A DNA stretch of 64,000 nt from Verrucomicrobiaceae bacterium (lineage in GTDB: Bacteria > Verrucomicrobiota > Verrucomicrobiia > Verrucomicrobiales > Verrucomicrobiaceae): the NCBI GenBank assembly GCA_947507875.1, contig CANNQP010000015.1, positions 1 through 64,000 on the forward strand, written 5' to 3'. The notes beneath the pieces were generated by a model that saw only the letters and a list, made by a program, of their open reading frames with translations, searched no databases and was not told the DNA's origin. Below are positions 6,965 to 15,760 of the stretch, piece after piece (positions within the stretch are counted from its first letter, which is position 1; each line of letters begins with the position of its first letter). A program made the position numbers and the translations under genes.

Positions 6965-8344
6965 TCACGCAAACAGCTCCTTGATCGCCTGCGTGCCGAA
7001 ATCGACGACGGGGAAGGGGCGGCCTTGTGGGCCGGGGAGCTCGGTGTGGAGATCGACGCCGAGGGCTTGGTAGATGGTGGCGACGATTTCTTTCGGGGCG
7101 ACGGGGCGCTCGGTGGGATAACCGCCGATGTCGTCGGATTTGCCGATGACTTCGCCGCCTTTCACGCCGCCGCCGGCGAAATTGACGGTCCAGCAGTTCG
7201 GCCAGTGGTCGCGACCCCCGGCTGGATTGATCTTCGGCGTGCGGCCGAATTCGGCGAGGCAGGTGACCATGGTGTCGTCGAGCATGCCGCGCTGGAATAG
7301 GTCCTCGATCAGGGCGCTGTAACCTTGGTCATACATCGGCGCGACGATGTCGCGCATGCCTTCGATGCTGGTGAAAGGTTTCGAGCCGTGAATGTCCCAG
7401 GTGATCTCGCCAAACACGGTGATGAAGGTGTTCACGGTGACAAAACGCACGCCACGTTCGACGAGGCGACGCGCGAGCAGGCAGCTCTGGCCGAAGCGGT
7501 TCATGCCATAGCGTTCGCGGACTTTGAGTGGCTCTTTGGTCAGATCGAAGGCCTCGCGGGCCTGCGTGCTGGTCATGATGCGGTAGGCGGACTCGAAGTT
7601 CGAGTCCATGAGCTTCGCCTGCTCGCTGTATTCGAAATTGCGCACGCTGCTGTCCACCAGCTCGCGGAGTTGCTTGCGACGCTCCAGACGCACCTCGCTG
7701 ATTTCCTTCGGCGGCAGCAGATCGGGCACCTTGAAGTCTTTTTCGGATGGATTCGCGTTCAGGACGAACGGATCATACGCCTTGCCGAGGAAGCCCGCGT
7801 CCTGGCCGTGCGGCATGTTGCCCCCGGTGGGGCCCATCGTCTCCGGCAGGATGATGTGCGCGGGCAGATCGCTGCGGCGGCCTTGGAGGAACTCGAGAGC
7901 GCTGCCGACGTGCGGCGTGATGACACCGCCGGTGAAAAGACGGCCCGTCTGCATCATCTGATGCCCGGTGTCATGCACTGCGGCGGCGGTGTGGTAGCAG
8001 GAACGCACGAGGCTGAACTTGTCCGCGATTTTGGCGTGCAACGGCAGGATCTCGGAGATCTCAAAGGCATTGCTCTTCGTGCGGATCGGCTTGAACGGGC
8101 CGCGAATCTCGCTCGGCGCGTCCGGTTTCATGTCCCAGAGATCCTGCTGACTCGGCGCCCCGAGGTTGAAGATCATGATGCAGGATTTGTTGCTCTTTTT
8201 CGCGTCCACGCGGCCCTCGGCCTTCAGTTTGGCAAACCCTGGCAATGTGAGGCCAATGGCACTCAAAGCACCAGCTGAAAGAAAATCGCGGCGCGTCACG
8301 CCATCGCAGGTGTTGACGGCGGCTTTGTCGGTGAAGGTGAACAT
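6965..8344 (-). CDS. DUF1501 protein, Tat-exported
   Basis: 459 aa from the ATG at 8344. A longer frame starts at 8443 but would bury the export signal. The N-terminus carries a twin-arginine signal, TRRDFLSAGALSAIGLTLPG, so the protein should be exported folded. The body has the sulfatase/alkaline-phosphatase-like features of DUF1501: IMIFNLGAPSQQDLWDMKP near the start, the GHQMMQTGR stretch, CLAEFGRTPKIN, and GGRDHWPNCW near the end. It is transcribed toward the PSD1 gene, and the two form a standard functional pair in this phylum. Here a 740-bp gap holding a foreign-looking cassette separates them. Confidence 0.88.
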   Translation of the reverse strand: MFTFTDKAAVNTCDGVTRRDFLSAGALSAIGLTLPGFAKLKAEGRVDAKKSNKSCIMIFNLGAPSQQDLWDMKPDAPSEIRGPFKPIRTKSNAFEISEILPLHAKIADKFSLVRSCYHTAAAVHDTGHQMMQTGRLFTGGVITPHVGSALEFLQGRRSDLPAHIILPETMGPTGGNMPHGQDAGFLGKAYDPFVLNANPSEKDFKVPDLLPPKEISEVRLERRKQLRELVDSSVRNFEYSEQAKLMDSNFESAYRIMTSTQAREAFDLTKEPLKVRERYGMNRFGQSCLLARRLVERGVRFVTVNTFITVFGEITWDIHGSKPFTSIEGMRDIVAPMYDQGYSALIEDLFQRGMLDDTMVTCLAEFGRTPKINPAGGRDHWPNCWTVNFAGGGVKGGEVIGKSDDIGGYPTERPVAPKEIVATIYQALGVDLHTELPGPQGRPFPVVDFGTQAIKELFA

Positions 8345-8348
8345 GGTG

Positions 8349-8450
8349 AAGTGATTGAAGTCACCTCTACATACGACATTAAGGCACTTATCTAAATGGA
8401 CGATGCCGCTTCTTGTAGAGGCGATTTTCCGCTCTTGGATCAATCACTTT
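8349..8450. repeat. Imperfect inverted repeat upstream of DUF1501
   Basis: The left arm aagtgattgaagtcacctct (8349-8368, then ac) matches in reverse complement the right arm 8415-8450: gtagaggcga at one end and caatcactt at the other, with ~13 extra bases in the right arm. It occupies the 5' region of the DUF1501 gene. It may be another palindromic repeat family or a regulatory leader structure. Confidence 0.45.
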
Positions 8451-8599
8451 TTAATGCTTGGGACACATACAGAGATGCCAAGAAGCCCACGGAGATGGGC
8501 ATCGGAAGCCTAGGTCGAAGGTCCAGATAAGTTGACTTTAGACGTTAGCTTTAGCGCTTGCCTCGTGCAGGAGGTGAGGCAAAGACCAAGGCATTCATT

Positions 8600-9865
8600 A
8601 TGGAAAAACTTATCGTTCACGGCGGCGCGCCTCTGAGGGGCCGAGTCAATATCAGTGGAAGCAAGAACTCTTCTTTACCGATTTTGGCCGCCACTTTACT
8701 CACCCGAGACACCTGTACCATTCGGCGTGTACCAGACCTGAGTGACACCAATTACATGGTAAGAATCCTCGGTGAATTAGGTGCCGAAGTGGAGCGGGCA
8801 AGCGGGGTTGTGGTGGTTAAAGCTGAGAAAATCAAATCTGTCGCGCCATACGATCTGGTTCGCAAAATGCGTGCTTCGATTTGTGTCTTGGGCCCACTCA
8901 CTGGGCGCTTGCGCAAATGCACGGTTTCACTTCCTGGAGGCTGCGTCATCGGCGATAGACCGGTGGATTTGCATTTGAAGGGATTGGAGGCCTTGGGGGC
9001 TGAAATCCAGGTGGATGGCGGTGATATTCGAGTCAACGCACCTAAAAAATCTTTCAAAGGTGCGAGCCTCAATCTCATGGGCAAGCATGGCTCAACCGTG
9101 CTTGGCACGGACAATGTGATGATGGCAGCCGTGTTGGCTAAAGGAACAACGGTGATTGAAGGGGCTGCTGCAGAACCTGAGGTGGAAGACTTGGTCAATT
9201 TTTTGATCAAAATGGGCGCAAAGATCGAGGGAGCTGGCACCCATCGGGTCATCATCGAAGGCGTCAAGGAATTGCATGGTGCTGAACACACGGTGATCCC
9301 GGATCGTATTGAAGCAGGCACCTTTCTCTGTGCGGGTGCAATGATCGGCGAAGGCATCACCATCCGCCGGGTCATACCTGAGCATTTGCAGGCGGTAACA
9401 GAAGCTCTGAAGAAATGTGGCTTCGTTCTCGAGATCGGCAAAGAAAGCATTAGCATCGCCCCGAATCCTACAGCCAAGGGCTTTGATCTGACGACCCTGT
9501 GTTACCCAGGATTTCCTACGGACATGCAGGCTCAGTTTTGCGCTCTGGCCTGCATCATCAATGACGTCAGTACCATTACGGAAACGATTTTCCCCCAGCG
9601 ATTCATGCATGTGGCTGAAATGAAGCGCATGGGAGCTGACATCGACCTCCAGGGAGCTACTGCCCGAATTCGTGGTGGAGCCAAACTGAAGGGGGCTCCT
9701 GTCATGGCGAGCGACTTGCGCGCATCTGCCGCTCTGGTTCTAGCTGGCCTCGTGGCTGAAGGGCGCACCGAGGTCAATCGCCTGTATCATATTGATCGCG
9801 GTTATGAGCATCTTGACGAAAAGCTGGCAGCCCTCGGTGCTGAGTTAGAGCGGGTAAGGGATTGA
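8600..9865 (+). CDS. murA: UDP-N-acetylglucosamine 1-carboxyvinyltransferase
   Basis: 421 aa, the normal family length. MurA transfers enolpyruvate from PEP to UDP-GlcNAc, the first committed step of peptidoglycan synthesis in the cytosol. Seen here: GSKNSSLPILAATLL near the N-terminus (catalytic Lys-Asn), the PEP-binding loop PGGCVIGDRPVDLH with the catalytic Cys at residue 115 (the usual fosfomycin target), and GFPTDMQAQF in the second domain. The ATG at 8600 gives MEKLIVHGG; the frame opens at 8558, but that extension has no family counterpart. It converges on pgsA. It marks the beginning of the more AT-rich block. Confidence 0.96.
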   Translation: MEKLIVHGGAPLRGRVNISGSKNSSLPILAATLLTRDTCTIRRVPDLSDTNYMVRILGELGAEVERASGVVVVKAEKIKSVAPYDLVRKMRASICVLGPLTGRLRKCTVSLPGGCVIGDRPVDLHLKGLEALGAEIQVDGGDIRVNAPKKSFKGASLNLMGKHGSTVLGTDNVMMAAVLAKGTTVIEGAAAEPEVEDLVNFLIKMGAKIEGAGTHRVIIEGVKELHGAEHTVIPDRIEAGTFLCAGAMIGEGITIRRVIPEHLQAVTEALKKCGFVLEIGKESISIAPNPTAKGFDLTTLCYPGFPTDMQAQFCALACIINDVSTITETIFPQRFMHVAEMKRMGADIDLQGATARIRGGAKLKGAPVMASDLRASAALVLAGLVAEGRTEVNRLYHIDRGYEHLDEKLAALGAELERVRD

Positions 9866-9881
9866 TCATTCCTTTGAAATT

Positions 9882-10460
9882 TCAGGCGTCATTGAACAGA
9901 TGCCTGTTTTTCCAAAAATAACTAAAACCCGAGATGACCGTCAGTAACGTCGTAAATCCGACGATGCTAGCTCCGATCCACCAATGGGCGGGTGATGGCT
10001 CTAACCATGGCTGAAGAAACCCAAAAAGAGTTTCTTCGGAAGCAGCACCCAGCAGGAAAAAAAGAACAGTGATGATTTGCCAGGCCATTTTGTGTTTTCC
10101 GAGACGTTCAGCCGCCAAAACTTCTCCTCGTTGTGCTGCGATGAGACGGATGCCCGTAACGAAAAATTCTCGCCCCAAGATAGCGATAGCGATCCAAGCT
10201 TTCATTTCCGTCCTCTCGACTAGCAAAATAAACGCGGCAGCGATCAGCACTTTATCGGCAAGTGGATCAAACAGTTTGCCAAAATTAGTTACCAGATTTC
10301 GTGCGCGCGCTATGCTGCCGTCTAGGTAATCTGTGATGGAGGCAGCAGCAAAAACCAGCAGGGCTGCCGTCATGGCATGACTCCATGGAATGTAAAAGCA
10401 TGCCACAAAAACGCCAGTGAGGGCAAGGCGTGCTACAGTGAGCTTGTTGGGTAGATTCAT
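9882..10460 (-). CDS. pgsA: CDP-diacylglycerol-glycerol-3-phosphate 3-phosphatidyltransferase
   Basis: 192 aa, an integral membrane CDP-alcohol phosphotransferase. It makes phosphatidylglycerol phosphate from CDP-diacylglycerol and glycerol-3-phosphate. The family signature D-x2-D-G-x2-A-R-x8-G-x3-D-x3-D is complete: DYLDGSIARARNL, then FGKLFDPLADK. Hydrophobic segments before and after the motif fit the usual six membrane helices. It converges on murA with a 16-bp gap and is divergent from the OmpA-type gene. Start ATG at 10460 (MNLPNKLTVARL) is the standard N-terminus. Confidence 0.95.
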   Translation of the reverse strand: MNLPNKLTVARLALTGVFVACFYIPWSHAMTAALLVFAAASITDYLDGSIARARNLVTNFGKLFDPLADKVLIAAAFILLVERTEMKAWIAIAILGREFFVTGIRLIAAQRGEVLAAERLGKHKMAWQIITVLFFLLGAASEETLFGFLQPWLEPSPAHWWIGASIVGFTTLLTVISGFSYFWKNRHLFNDA

Positions 10461-10645
10461 GCTTTAGCAGGGATGATTCTCTCTTTGTTAGCGGGAACTG
10501 CTACCTCCTGTCAAATGGCGCTGCGCGAGCTGACAAAAAAGGCATTCAAGGTCATTCGTCGCTTTTCCCAATCTTGGAAGATGCTCTGCTTTAGGACCGT
10601 GCTATTGTCTTCGGCAAACAGTTCCTTAGTTGGAATTTTTTTCAT

Positions 10646-11743
10646 ATGTCTCAGGTATCACCATCTACTCCCTGGAGCGGTGCTCCACGCGCCGCCTTTC
10701 GTTCCCGCGAGGACTGGAGTCTCAAATGGTGGGTCATGTTTGCCGTCATATTGTCCTTTTGTTTTCATGGCTTGCTGTATGTCAGCTTCGATAAGATTGG
10801 CATGATCTTTGGTGGTGCCACCCGTCAGCCAGTTTTAGTGAAAAAAAAGCCAATGGAGAGAATCAAAATCGATCAAAGGTTGCTGCAGGAGCAGCGGGCA
10901 ATTCAGGAGATTCCAGAGATCATTGCGCCTGGCAATCAGCCTGACATCAAGGCCTTCGAACCTAACCTCGATAACTTTGATAAGGCAGCGATGCTCCCTG
11001 AAAACCAAGAAATCGATCTGACCCCGAACGTCAAAGAGATCACCAATTTTATCAGGACGAATGATCGGGATGAAGGTAAAGCCAAAGAGGCCAGTCACAT
11101 GAAGGAAATGGCGGCATTGCTTGCCCCTACGGCGAGTTTGGCGGCCCCTAACTTAGCTAGCGCCATGGCCAGTGTCAGGCGTGATATGTTATCCAAGCCC
11201 GTTTCTGAAAAACAGATGCTTTTGGACGCAGGAGTCCTTGAGCCAAAAAATGGCACCGATGTGATCAGCACGGATTTGATTGGCGAACTAAAAAAGCAGA
11301 GCACAAGCGATGCCGCTGCAACTCGCGTGAAAGGATTTAGCAATCTTGATGACCTGCTGGGAGGAGGAGGGCAGATGGGCGGCAGTACTGCGCCCATCTT
11401 GATGCCAACCGATTTACTCTTTGAATACGGTAGCGATCAATTAGCTGAAGGTGCGCGACTCAGCTTGATGAAGCTTGGTTTTTTGATCCAAAAAAACCCC
11501 GACAGCGTTTTCATTGTCGAAGGTCACACCGACAGCTTTGGTGGCGATGAGTTTAACCTGGGCTTGTCGCTTAGGCGAGCCAATGCCGTGGTGGAATGGT
11601 TGCGAAACTCTCTGCGTCTAGGCACAGATCGTATCCAAGCTGCAGGTATGGGAAAATCCAAACCCATCGTTGACCCTCAAGGCACCGTTGAAGAGCAAAA
11701 CCTGAATCGACGTGTCGAAATCAAGGTCAGGCAAAGAAAGTGA
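10646..11743 (+). CDS. OmpA-domain protein with N-terminal membrane anchor
   Basis: 365 aa. A single membrane segment lies at residues 28-48 (WWVMFAVILSFCFHGLLYVS). A long, charged periplasmic linker follows. The C-terminal ~110 residues are an OmpA-like peptidoglycan-binding domain: DLLFEYGSDQLAEGARLSL, VEGHTDSFGG, and NRRVEIKV at the end. The anchor before a periplasmic linker is TonB-like in layout and suggests an inner-membrane protein reaching the peptidoglycan, unlike a classic outer-membrane OmpA. Divergent from pgsA, with 185 bp between them. The partner system is unknown. Confidence 0.82.
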   Translation: MSQVSPSTPWSGAPRAAFRSREDWSLKWWVMFAVILSFCFHGLLYVSFDKIGMIFGGATRQPVLVKKKPMERIKIDQRLLQEQRAIQEIPEIIAPGNQPDIKAFEPNLDNFDKAAMLPENQEIDLTPNVKEITNFIRTNDRDEGKAKEASHMKEMAALLAPTASLAAPNLASAMASVRRDMLSKPVSEKQMLLDAGVLEPKNGTDVISTDLIGELKKQSTSDAAATRVKGFSNLDDLLGGGGQMGGSTAPILMPTDLLFEYGSDQLAEGARLSLMKLGFLIQKNPDSVFIVEGHTDSFGGDEFNLGLSLRRANAVVEWLRNSLRLGTDRIQAAGMGKSKPIVDPQGTVEEQNLNRRVEIKVRQRK

Positions 11744-11901
11744 AACCTCTTTACCGCTGATCGGAAGAACCCGGGAATTCAGCATTTTGGTTTTGATGAA
11801 GGCTGCTGATGAATGTAAAGCGGAGTTTGTTTTGCGAATCATGCCGCATGAGTTCCTCACTGCACACGTGGTACAAGATCATCGTTGATTAAGTTGAGAA
11901 G

Positions 11902-12738
11902 ATGACAACGACACGCTTTGCCCCCAGCCCCACAGGCCTTCTGCATCTCGGGCATGCCTATGCTGCGCTTTTTGCCGCCAATCGCGCTGGGCAAAAGGGT
12001 AGATTTTTGGTGAGGCTGGAGGACATTGATCAAACCCGTTCTAGAGCTGAGTACGAAGAAAATATTTTCACCGATCTGGCTTGGCTCGGACTATCCTGGG
12101 AAAAGCCAGTTTTGCGACAATCTGACCATCTCTCATACTACCAGTCAGGTTTAGATAAGCTTCATCAGCTAGAGGTGCTCTACCCCTGTTTTTGCACGAG
12201 GCGTGAAATTCAACAGGAAATCAGCTCAGCAGGGCAGGCGCCGCATGGGCCTGATGGCCCTCTTTATCCAGGGACTTGCCGAGAGCTCAATAAAGCAGAA
12301 CGCGAACTGCGACTGAGGGCAGGAGTTTCGCATGCATTGCGCCTAGATGTTCAGAGGGCATCATCTTTGGTTAACGCACAACTTTTTTGGAACGATCGTA
12401 TTCACGGCCACTTTGTTGCGAATCCAGGTATTTACGGAGATGTCGTGTTGGCTCGTAAAGACGCAGCCATCGGCTATCACCTAGCCGTTGTCATGGATGA
12501 TGCTCGGCAAGGCGTAAGCTTGGTCACTCGGGGTGTTGATTTGCTGCAAGCAACACATCTGCATCGACTGCTGATCGAACTTCTTCAGCTGCCTGTCCCA
12601 GAGTGGGAGCACCATGCTCTGATCGTTGATGATCATGGAAAGCGCCTAGCCAAAAGAGATGACGCACGTTCATTGAAGAGCATGCGGGAGCAAGGATGGT
12701 CTGCAGAGCAATTGCGCTCAAAGCTCGGTTTTGAATAA
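11902..12738 (+). CDS. gluQ: Glutamyl-Q tRNA(Asp) synthetase
   Basis: 278 aa, the truncated GluRS-like length. GluQRS activates glutamate without its own tRNA and attaches it to queuosine-34 of tRNA(Asp). Seen: the HIGH-class motif in TRFAPSPTGLLHLGHAY, a zinc-site region (CFCTRREIQ, then YPGTCR), and KRLAKRD as the KMSKS equivalent near the C-terminus. It lacks the anticodon-binding domain of true GltX, which decides the call. Start ATG at 11902. The next gene begins 19 bp downstream on the same strand. Confidence 0.92.
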   Translation: MTTTRFAPSPTGLLHLGHAYAALFAANRAGQKGRFLVRLEDIDQTRSRAEYEENIFTDLAWLGLSWEKPVLRQSDHLSYYQSGLDKLHQLEVLYPCFCTRREIQQEISSAGQAPHGPDGPLYPGTCRELNKAERELRLRAGVSHALRLDVQRASSLVNAQLFWNDRIHGHFVANPGIYGDVVLARKDAAIGYHLAVVMDDARQGVSLVTRGVDLLQATHLHRLLIELLQLPVPEWEHHALIVDDHGKRLAKRDDARSLKSMREQGWSAEQLRSKLGFE

Positions 12739-12757
12739 AAGTCATCATCTTGTGTAA

Positions 12758-14866
12758 ATGACTCGATCGAATTGCGTTGCTAGCAATTCAGTCATGCATG
12801 TCCTCTTTTTACTGCTGAGTTTCATCAGCGCTTTTTTGCTATTCCAAGTTCAACCGCTCATTAGCAAGTTCATCTTGCCTTGGTTTGGCGGTAGCCCAGC
12901 AGTCTGGACGACTTGTATGCTGTTTTTTCAGGTCGTTCTTTTTGTAGGTTATGCTTATGCACATGCAGTCGTCAAACTTGCACCAAGGGTTCAGAAGTGG
13001 CTTCACACGGGCCTTGTTTTGTTATCTTTGATCTTTCTACCCATTGCTCCGGGCGACTTTTGGAAGCCATCTGGCCTTGAAGAACCCTCGATCAGAATTT
13101 TGCTCTTGCTGCTAGGCACCGTGGGCTTGCCGTATTTTATACTTTCGAGCACAAGTCCCCTCACTCAAGTTTGGTTTTGTCGTCGATTTCAAGATCGTTC
13201 CCCCTGGAGACTCTATGCTCTTTCCAATGTAGGTTCCCTTGTGGCGCTTTTGACATACCCAGTCTTGATTGAACCTTATTTTGACGTCGTGCTTCAAACG
13301 TGGGTATGGTCTTTTGGCTTCATTCTCTTTGCCGTGATCTCGATACTGTTAGCCAAACGTGGAAGTCTGCCGGCTGAGCCGACGGCGATAACAGCGACTC
13401 AACAGATAGATAAAAGCGAGCAGATCCCCGTGCCGTGGTGGCAGCGATTGCTCTGGATCCTGCTGCCCATGATGGCTAGTGTCTTGTTGTTAGCGTCAAC
13501 GAACCATGTTTGTCAGGATATTGCTGTGATACCCTTCATGTGGGTCATTCCTCTGAGCTTATACCTGCTAACTTTCATTATTTCTTTTGAGTTCGAAAAC
13601 TACTATGTTCGCCCTTTGTTTTCTCTGTTAGCCATCGGCGTCATCGGCACCACAGCTTTGGAAAAAGTAATCGCCAATCTTCCCTCGTGGAGCTGGGATC
13701 CTACGCCAAATTATTTGTATGATTTGGCATGGTCTTTTGGGGCTATGTTCTTGGGGGCTTTGCTATGTCATGCCGAATTGGCACGGTTGAAACCAAGGCG
13801 TTCTGGTTTAACGGTCTTTTATCTGTGCTTGTCTGCTGGGGGCGCTTTAGGCGGTTTGTTGGTTAGTCAGCTCGCTCCTCGCATTTTCGTCACCTACCTT
13901 GAGTGGCCACTGGCGTTGATTTGTGGCTTTGTGGTCGCCGTCGTTGCATTGGGTGTTTCCATTTGGAAAACTTGCGCACGAACGATTCGTCTCTTGTTGT
14001 GTTCTGCTGTGGCAGGACTCGGTGTGTTCAGTGTTGCCTTTTTGGCAGAGTCCACACTCAAAGTTGATCATCGTCTTGAGCGGACACGAAACTTCTACGG
14101 CGCAGTGAATGTGGATGAAGACTACGACACTGGACTCGAAAGCACCTACCGCACGCTTACCCATGGTGGAATCATTCATGGAATGCAAAACATAGCGGAT
14201 GCGCATCGTGAAGAGCCAGTCACCTACTATGGACCAACCACTGGCATTGGTCAGTCTTTGGCGGCTTTATCTGAGAAACAGGATGCTCATGTGGCAATCG
14301 TCGGGATGGGTGCTGGTACAGTCGCTTGTTATGCACGGCCAGGGCAAAGATGGCGTTTTTATGAAATTAATCCTGAGATTCCACGCCTGGCACGGAAGCA
14401 CTTCACTTATCTCGCTGATGCTGAAAAGCGTGGTGCAAAGATCGAGACAATACTAGGAGATGCCCGACTCATGCTTGACCGCGAAGAGCATCAGCAGTTC
14501 GATCTGCTTTTGTTAGATGCTTTTAGCGGCGATAGCATTCCAGTTCATTTGCTGACGCAAGAGGCATTTGAGATCTATCGGCGGCATATGAAACCTAATG
14601 GGATCATTGTCGTTCATATTACCAATACGTATTTAGCGCTTGCCCCTGTTGTGCTCAAGCAGGCACAAATCATGAAGTGGAAAACCGCACGAGTGATTAC
14701 AGAGGAAGATGGTGATCACGATGCGACTGACTACATATGCATGACTCAGAATCAGGCTTTTATCCAAAAAGTAATGGTTGATGAACCTGCGCATCAAGAG
14801 CCTGGGAATGTTCCCCTCTGGACGGATAAACGCTATGATCTGTTCAGGATCTTAATGCTAAAGTGA
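12758..14866 (+). CDS. Membrane protein fused to spermidine-synthase-like domain
   Basis: 702 aa. The N-terminal ~440 residues hold about ten hydrophobic segments, beginning VMHVLFLLLSFISAFLLFQV. The C-terminal ~220 residues are a Rossmann-type SpeE-like methyltransferase fold: VGMGAGTVACYA (nucleotide/dcSAM loop), FYEINPEIPRLAR, ILGDARLML and LLLLDAFSGDSIP. Such fusions are common in PVC and delta-proteobacterial genomes; whether they make polyamines is not established. An internal ATG at 12794 would remove 12 N-terminal residues and start right at the first helix. The gene sits between gluQ and the respiratory cluster, with no clear link to either. Confidence 0.85.
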   Translation: MTRSNCVASNSVMHVLFLLLSFISAFLLFQVQPLISKFILPWFGGSPAVWTTCMLFFQVVLFVGYAYAHAVVKLAPRVQKWLHTGLVLLSLIFLPIAPGDFWKPSGLEEPSIRILLLLLGTVGLPYFILSSTSPLTQVWFCRRFQDRSPWRLYALSNVGSLVALLTYPVLIEPYFDVVLQTWVWSFGFILFAVISILLAKRGSLPAEPTAITATQQIDKSEQIPVPWWQRLLWILLPMMASVLLLASTNHVCQDIAVIPFMWVIPLSLYLLTFIISFEFENYYVRPLFSLLAIGVIGTTALEKVIANLPSWSWDPTPNYLYDLAWSFGAMFLGALLCHAELARLKPRRSGLTVFYLCLSAGGALGGLLVSQLAPRIFVTYLEWPLALICGFVVAVVALGVSIWKTCARTIRLLLCSAVAGLGVFSVAFLAESTLKVDHRLERTRNFYGAVNVDEDYDTGLESTYRTLTHGGIIHGMQNIADAHREEPVTYYGPTTGIGQSLAALSEKQDAHVAIVGMGAGTVACYARPGQRWRFYEINPEIPRLARKHFTYLADAEKRGAKIETILGDARLMLDREEHQQFDLLLLDAFSGDSIPVHLLTQEAFEIYRRHMKPNGIIVVHITNTYLALAPVVLKQAQIMKWKTARVITEEDGDHDATDYICMTQNQAFIQKVMVDEPAHQEPGNVPLWTDKRYDLFRILMLK

Positions 14867-15029
14867 GCTCAAATTCATCCATGAACCGACGCGCAGAGAC
14901 AGCGATTGATTGTGAGTAACTTGAATGGCTAATGGATGAGGTGTGGGGATTTTTATCAAACCAGCAGAACGAGGGACAAAAAATCAAATCCTCCTTGCAA
15001 TCACGGCCCAAGTTTTTACTCTGGTGCTC

Positions 15030-15049
15030 CTTGTGAAATTTTTCACAAG
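15030..15049. promoter_or_regulatory. CRP/FNR-type operator upstream of actE
   Basis: The 20-mer cttgtgaaatttttcacaag is a perfect dyad. Within it TGTGA (15032-15036), six bases, TCACA (15043-15047) is the textbook CRP-family half-site arrangement. It lies 27 bp before the actE start, at the head of the respiratory cluster. The position suggests repression or a very short leader; the promoter elements around it are not obvious. Confidence 0.6.
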
Positions 15050-15075
15050 CTCCTGAAAGGCTCTTTCGCCACGCC

Positions 15076-15741
15076 ATGTTGAAATACTTTTTCCTCAGTT
15101 ATGCCTTTGTCGCCGCAATCGTTGTGGCGGCCTTCGGCACACGCGGTAGCAAGAGTGAGCTGCCACCGGTTGAAGTCTTTGCTGACATGGATCATCAAGC
15201 AAAAGTGAAGTTCCAGGTCAAAAGTGACTTTTTCGCTGATGGGCATGCTGCTCGTAAGCCAATCAAGAATACTGTGCCTATGGGTTTTCAGGTTCCTGAG
15301 AAGCCGGCTTCAATACAGCCTACCCCACAGCACTATGGCTTTACGAATGGACTCGATTATTACAACACGGGTAAAATAGGCGATTATTACGGTGATGGAA
15401 TGCCGGAAGGTCTTAAAGTGGATAAATCGTTGATTGAGAGGGGTGAACGGCAATATAATATTTATTGTGCCGTATGCCACGCGCCCAGCGGTAATGGCAA
15501 AGGAATCACATCGAAATACGGCATCTTGGCGGCTTTCAATTTTCATCAAGTTGGAAACTTGGATCCAAGTAATGCTGGAGCCTATCGAGCGGATGGTGCC
15601 ATTTTTGACGTGATTACCAATGGCAAGGGGCTAATGGGCTCTTATGGCGCAAACCTATCTGTTCATGATCGCTGGGCGATCGTGGCCTACATTCGTACGC
15701 TGCAAATTGCAGCCAAAGAAGGCAAAGTAACCATTCAGTAA
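15076..15741 (+). CDS. actE: ACIII monoheme cytochrome c subunit ActE
   Basis: 221 aa. One N-terminal hydrophobic segment (residues 3-20) anchors or exports the protein. A single cytochrome c site, CAVCHAPSGNGKG, has C131 to H135; GLMGSYGANLSVHDRWAIVAYIRTLQ fits the distal Met region and the closing helix. ActE belongs to alternative complex III, the quinol:cytochrome c/oxidase oxidoreductase that replaces the bc1 complex in many Bacteroidota and PVC bacteria. actF follows after 19 bp. The expected upstream genes actA-D are not in this window. Confidence 0.85.
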   Translation: MLKYFFLSYAFVAAIVVAAFGTRGSKSELPPVEVFADMDHQAKVKFQVKSDFFADGHAARKPIKNTVPMGFQVPEKPASIQPTPQHYGFTNGLDYYNTGKIGDYYGDGMPEGLKVDKSLIERGERQYNIYCAVCHAPSGNGKGITSKYGILAAFNFHQVGNLDPSNAGAYRADGAIFDVITNGKGLMGSYGANLSVHDRWAIVAYIRTLQIAAKEGKVTIQ

Positions 15742-15760
15742 CCTGCGATTTTATTTCAAA

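Noticed and set aside
8568..8576. aggaggtga as ribosome-binding site of murA
   Set aside because: It is ~23 bases from the ATG at 8600 and no in-frame start codon lies at proper distance, so it does not decide the start.
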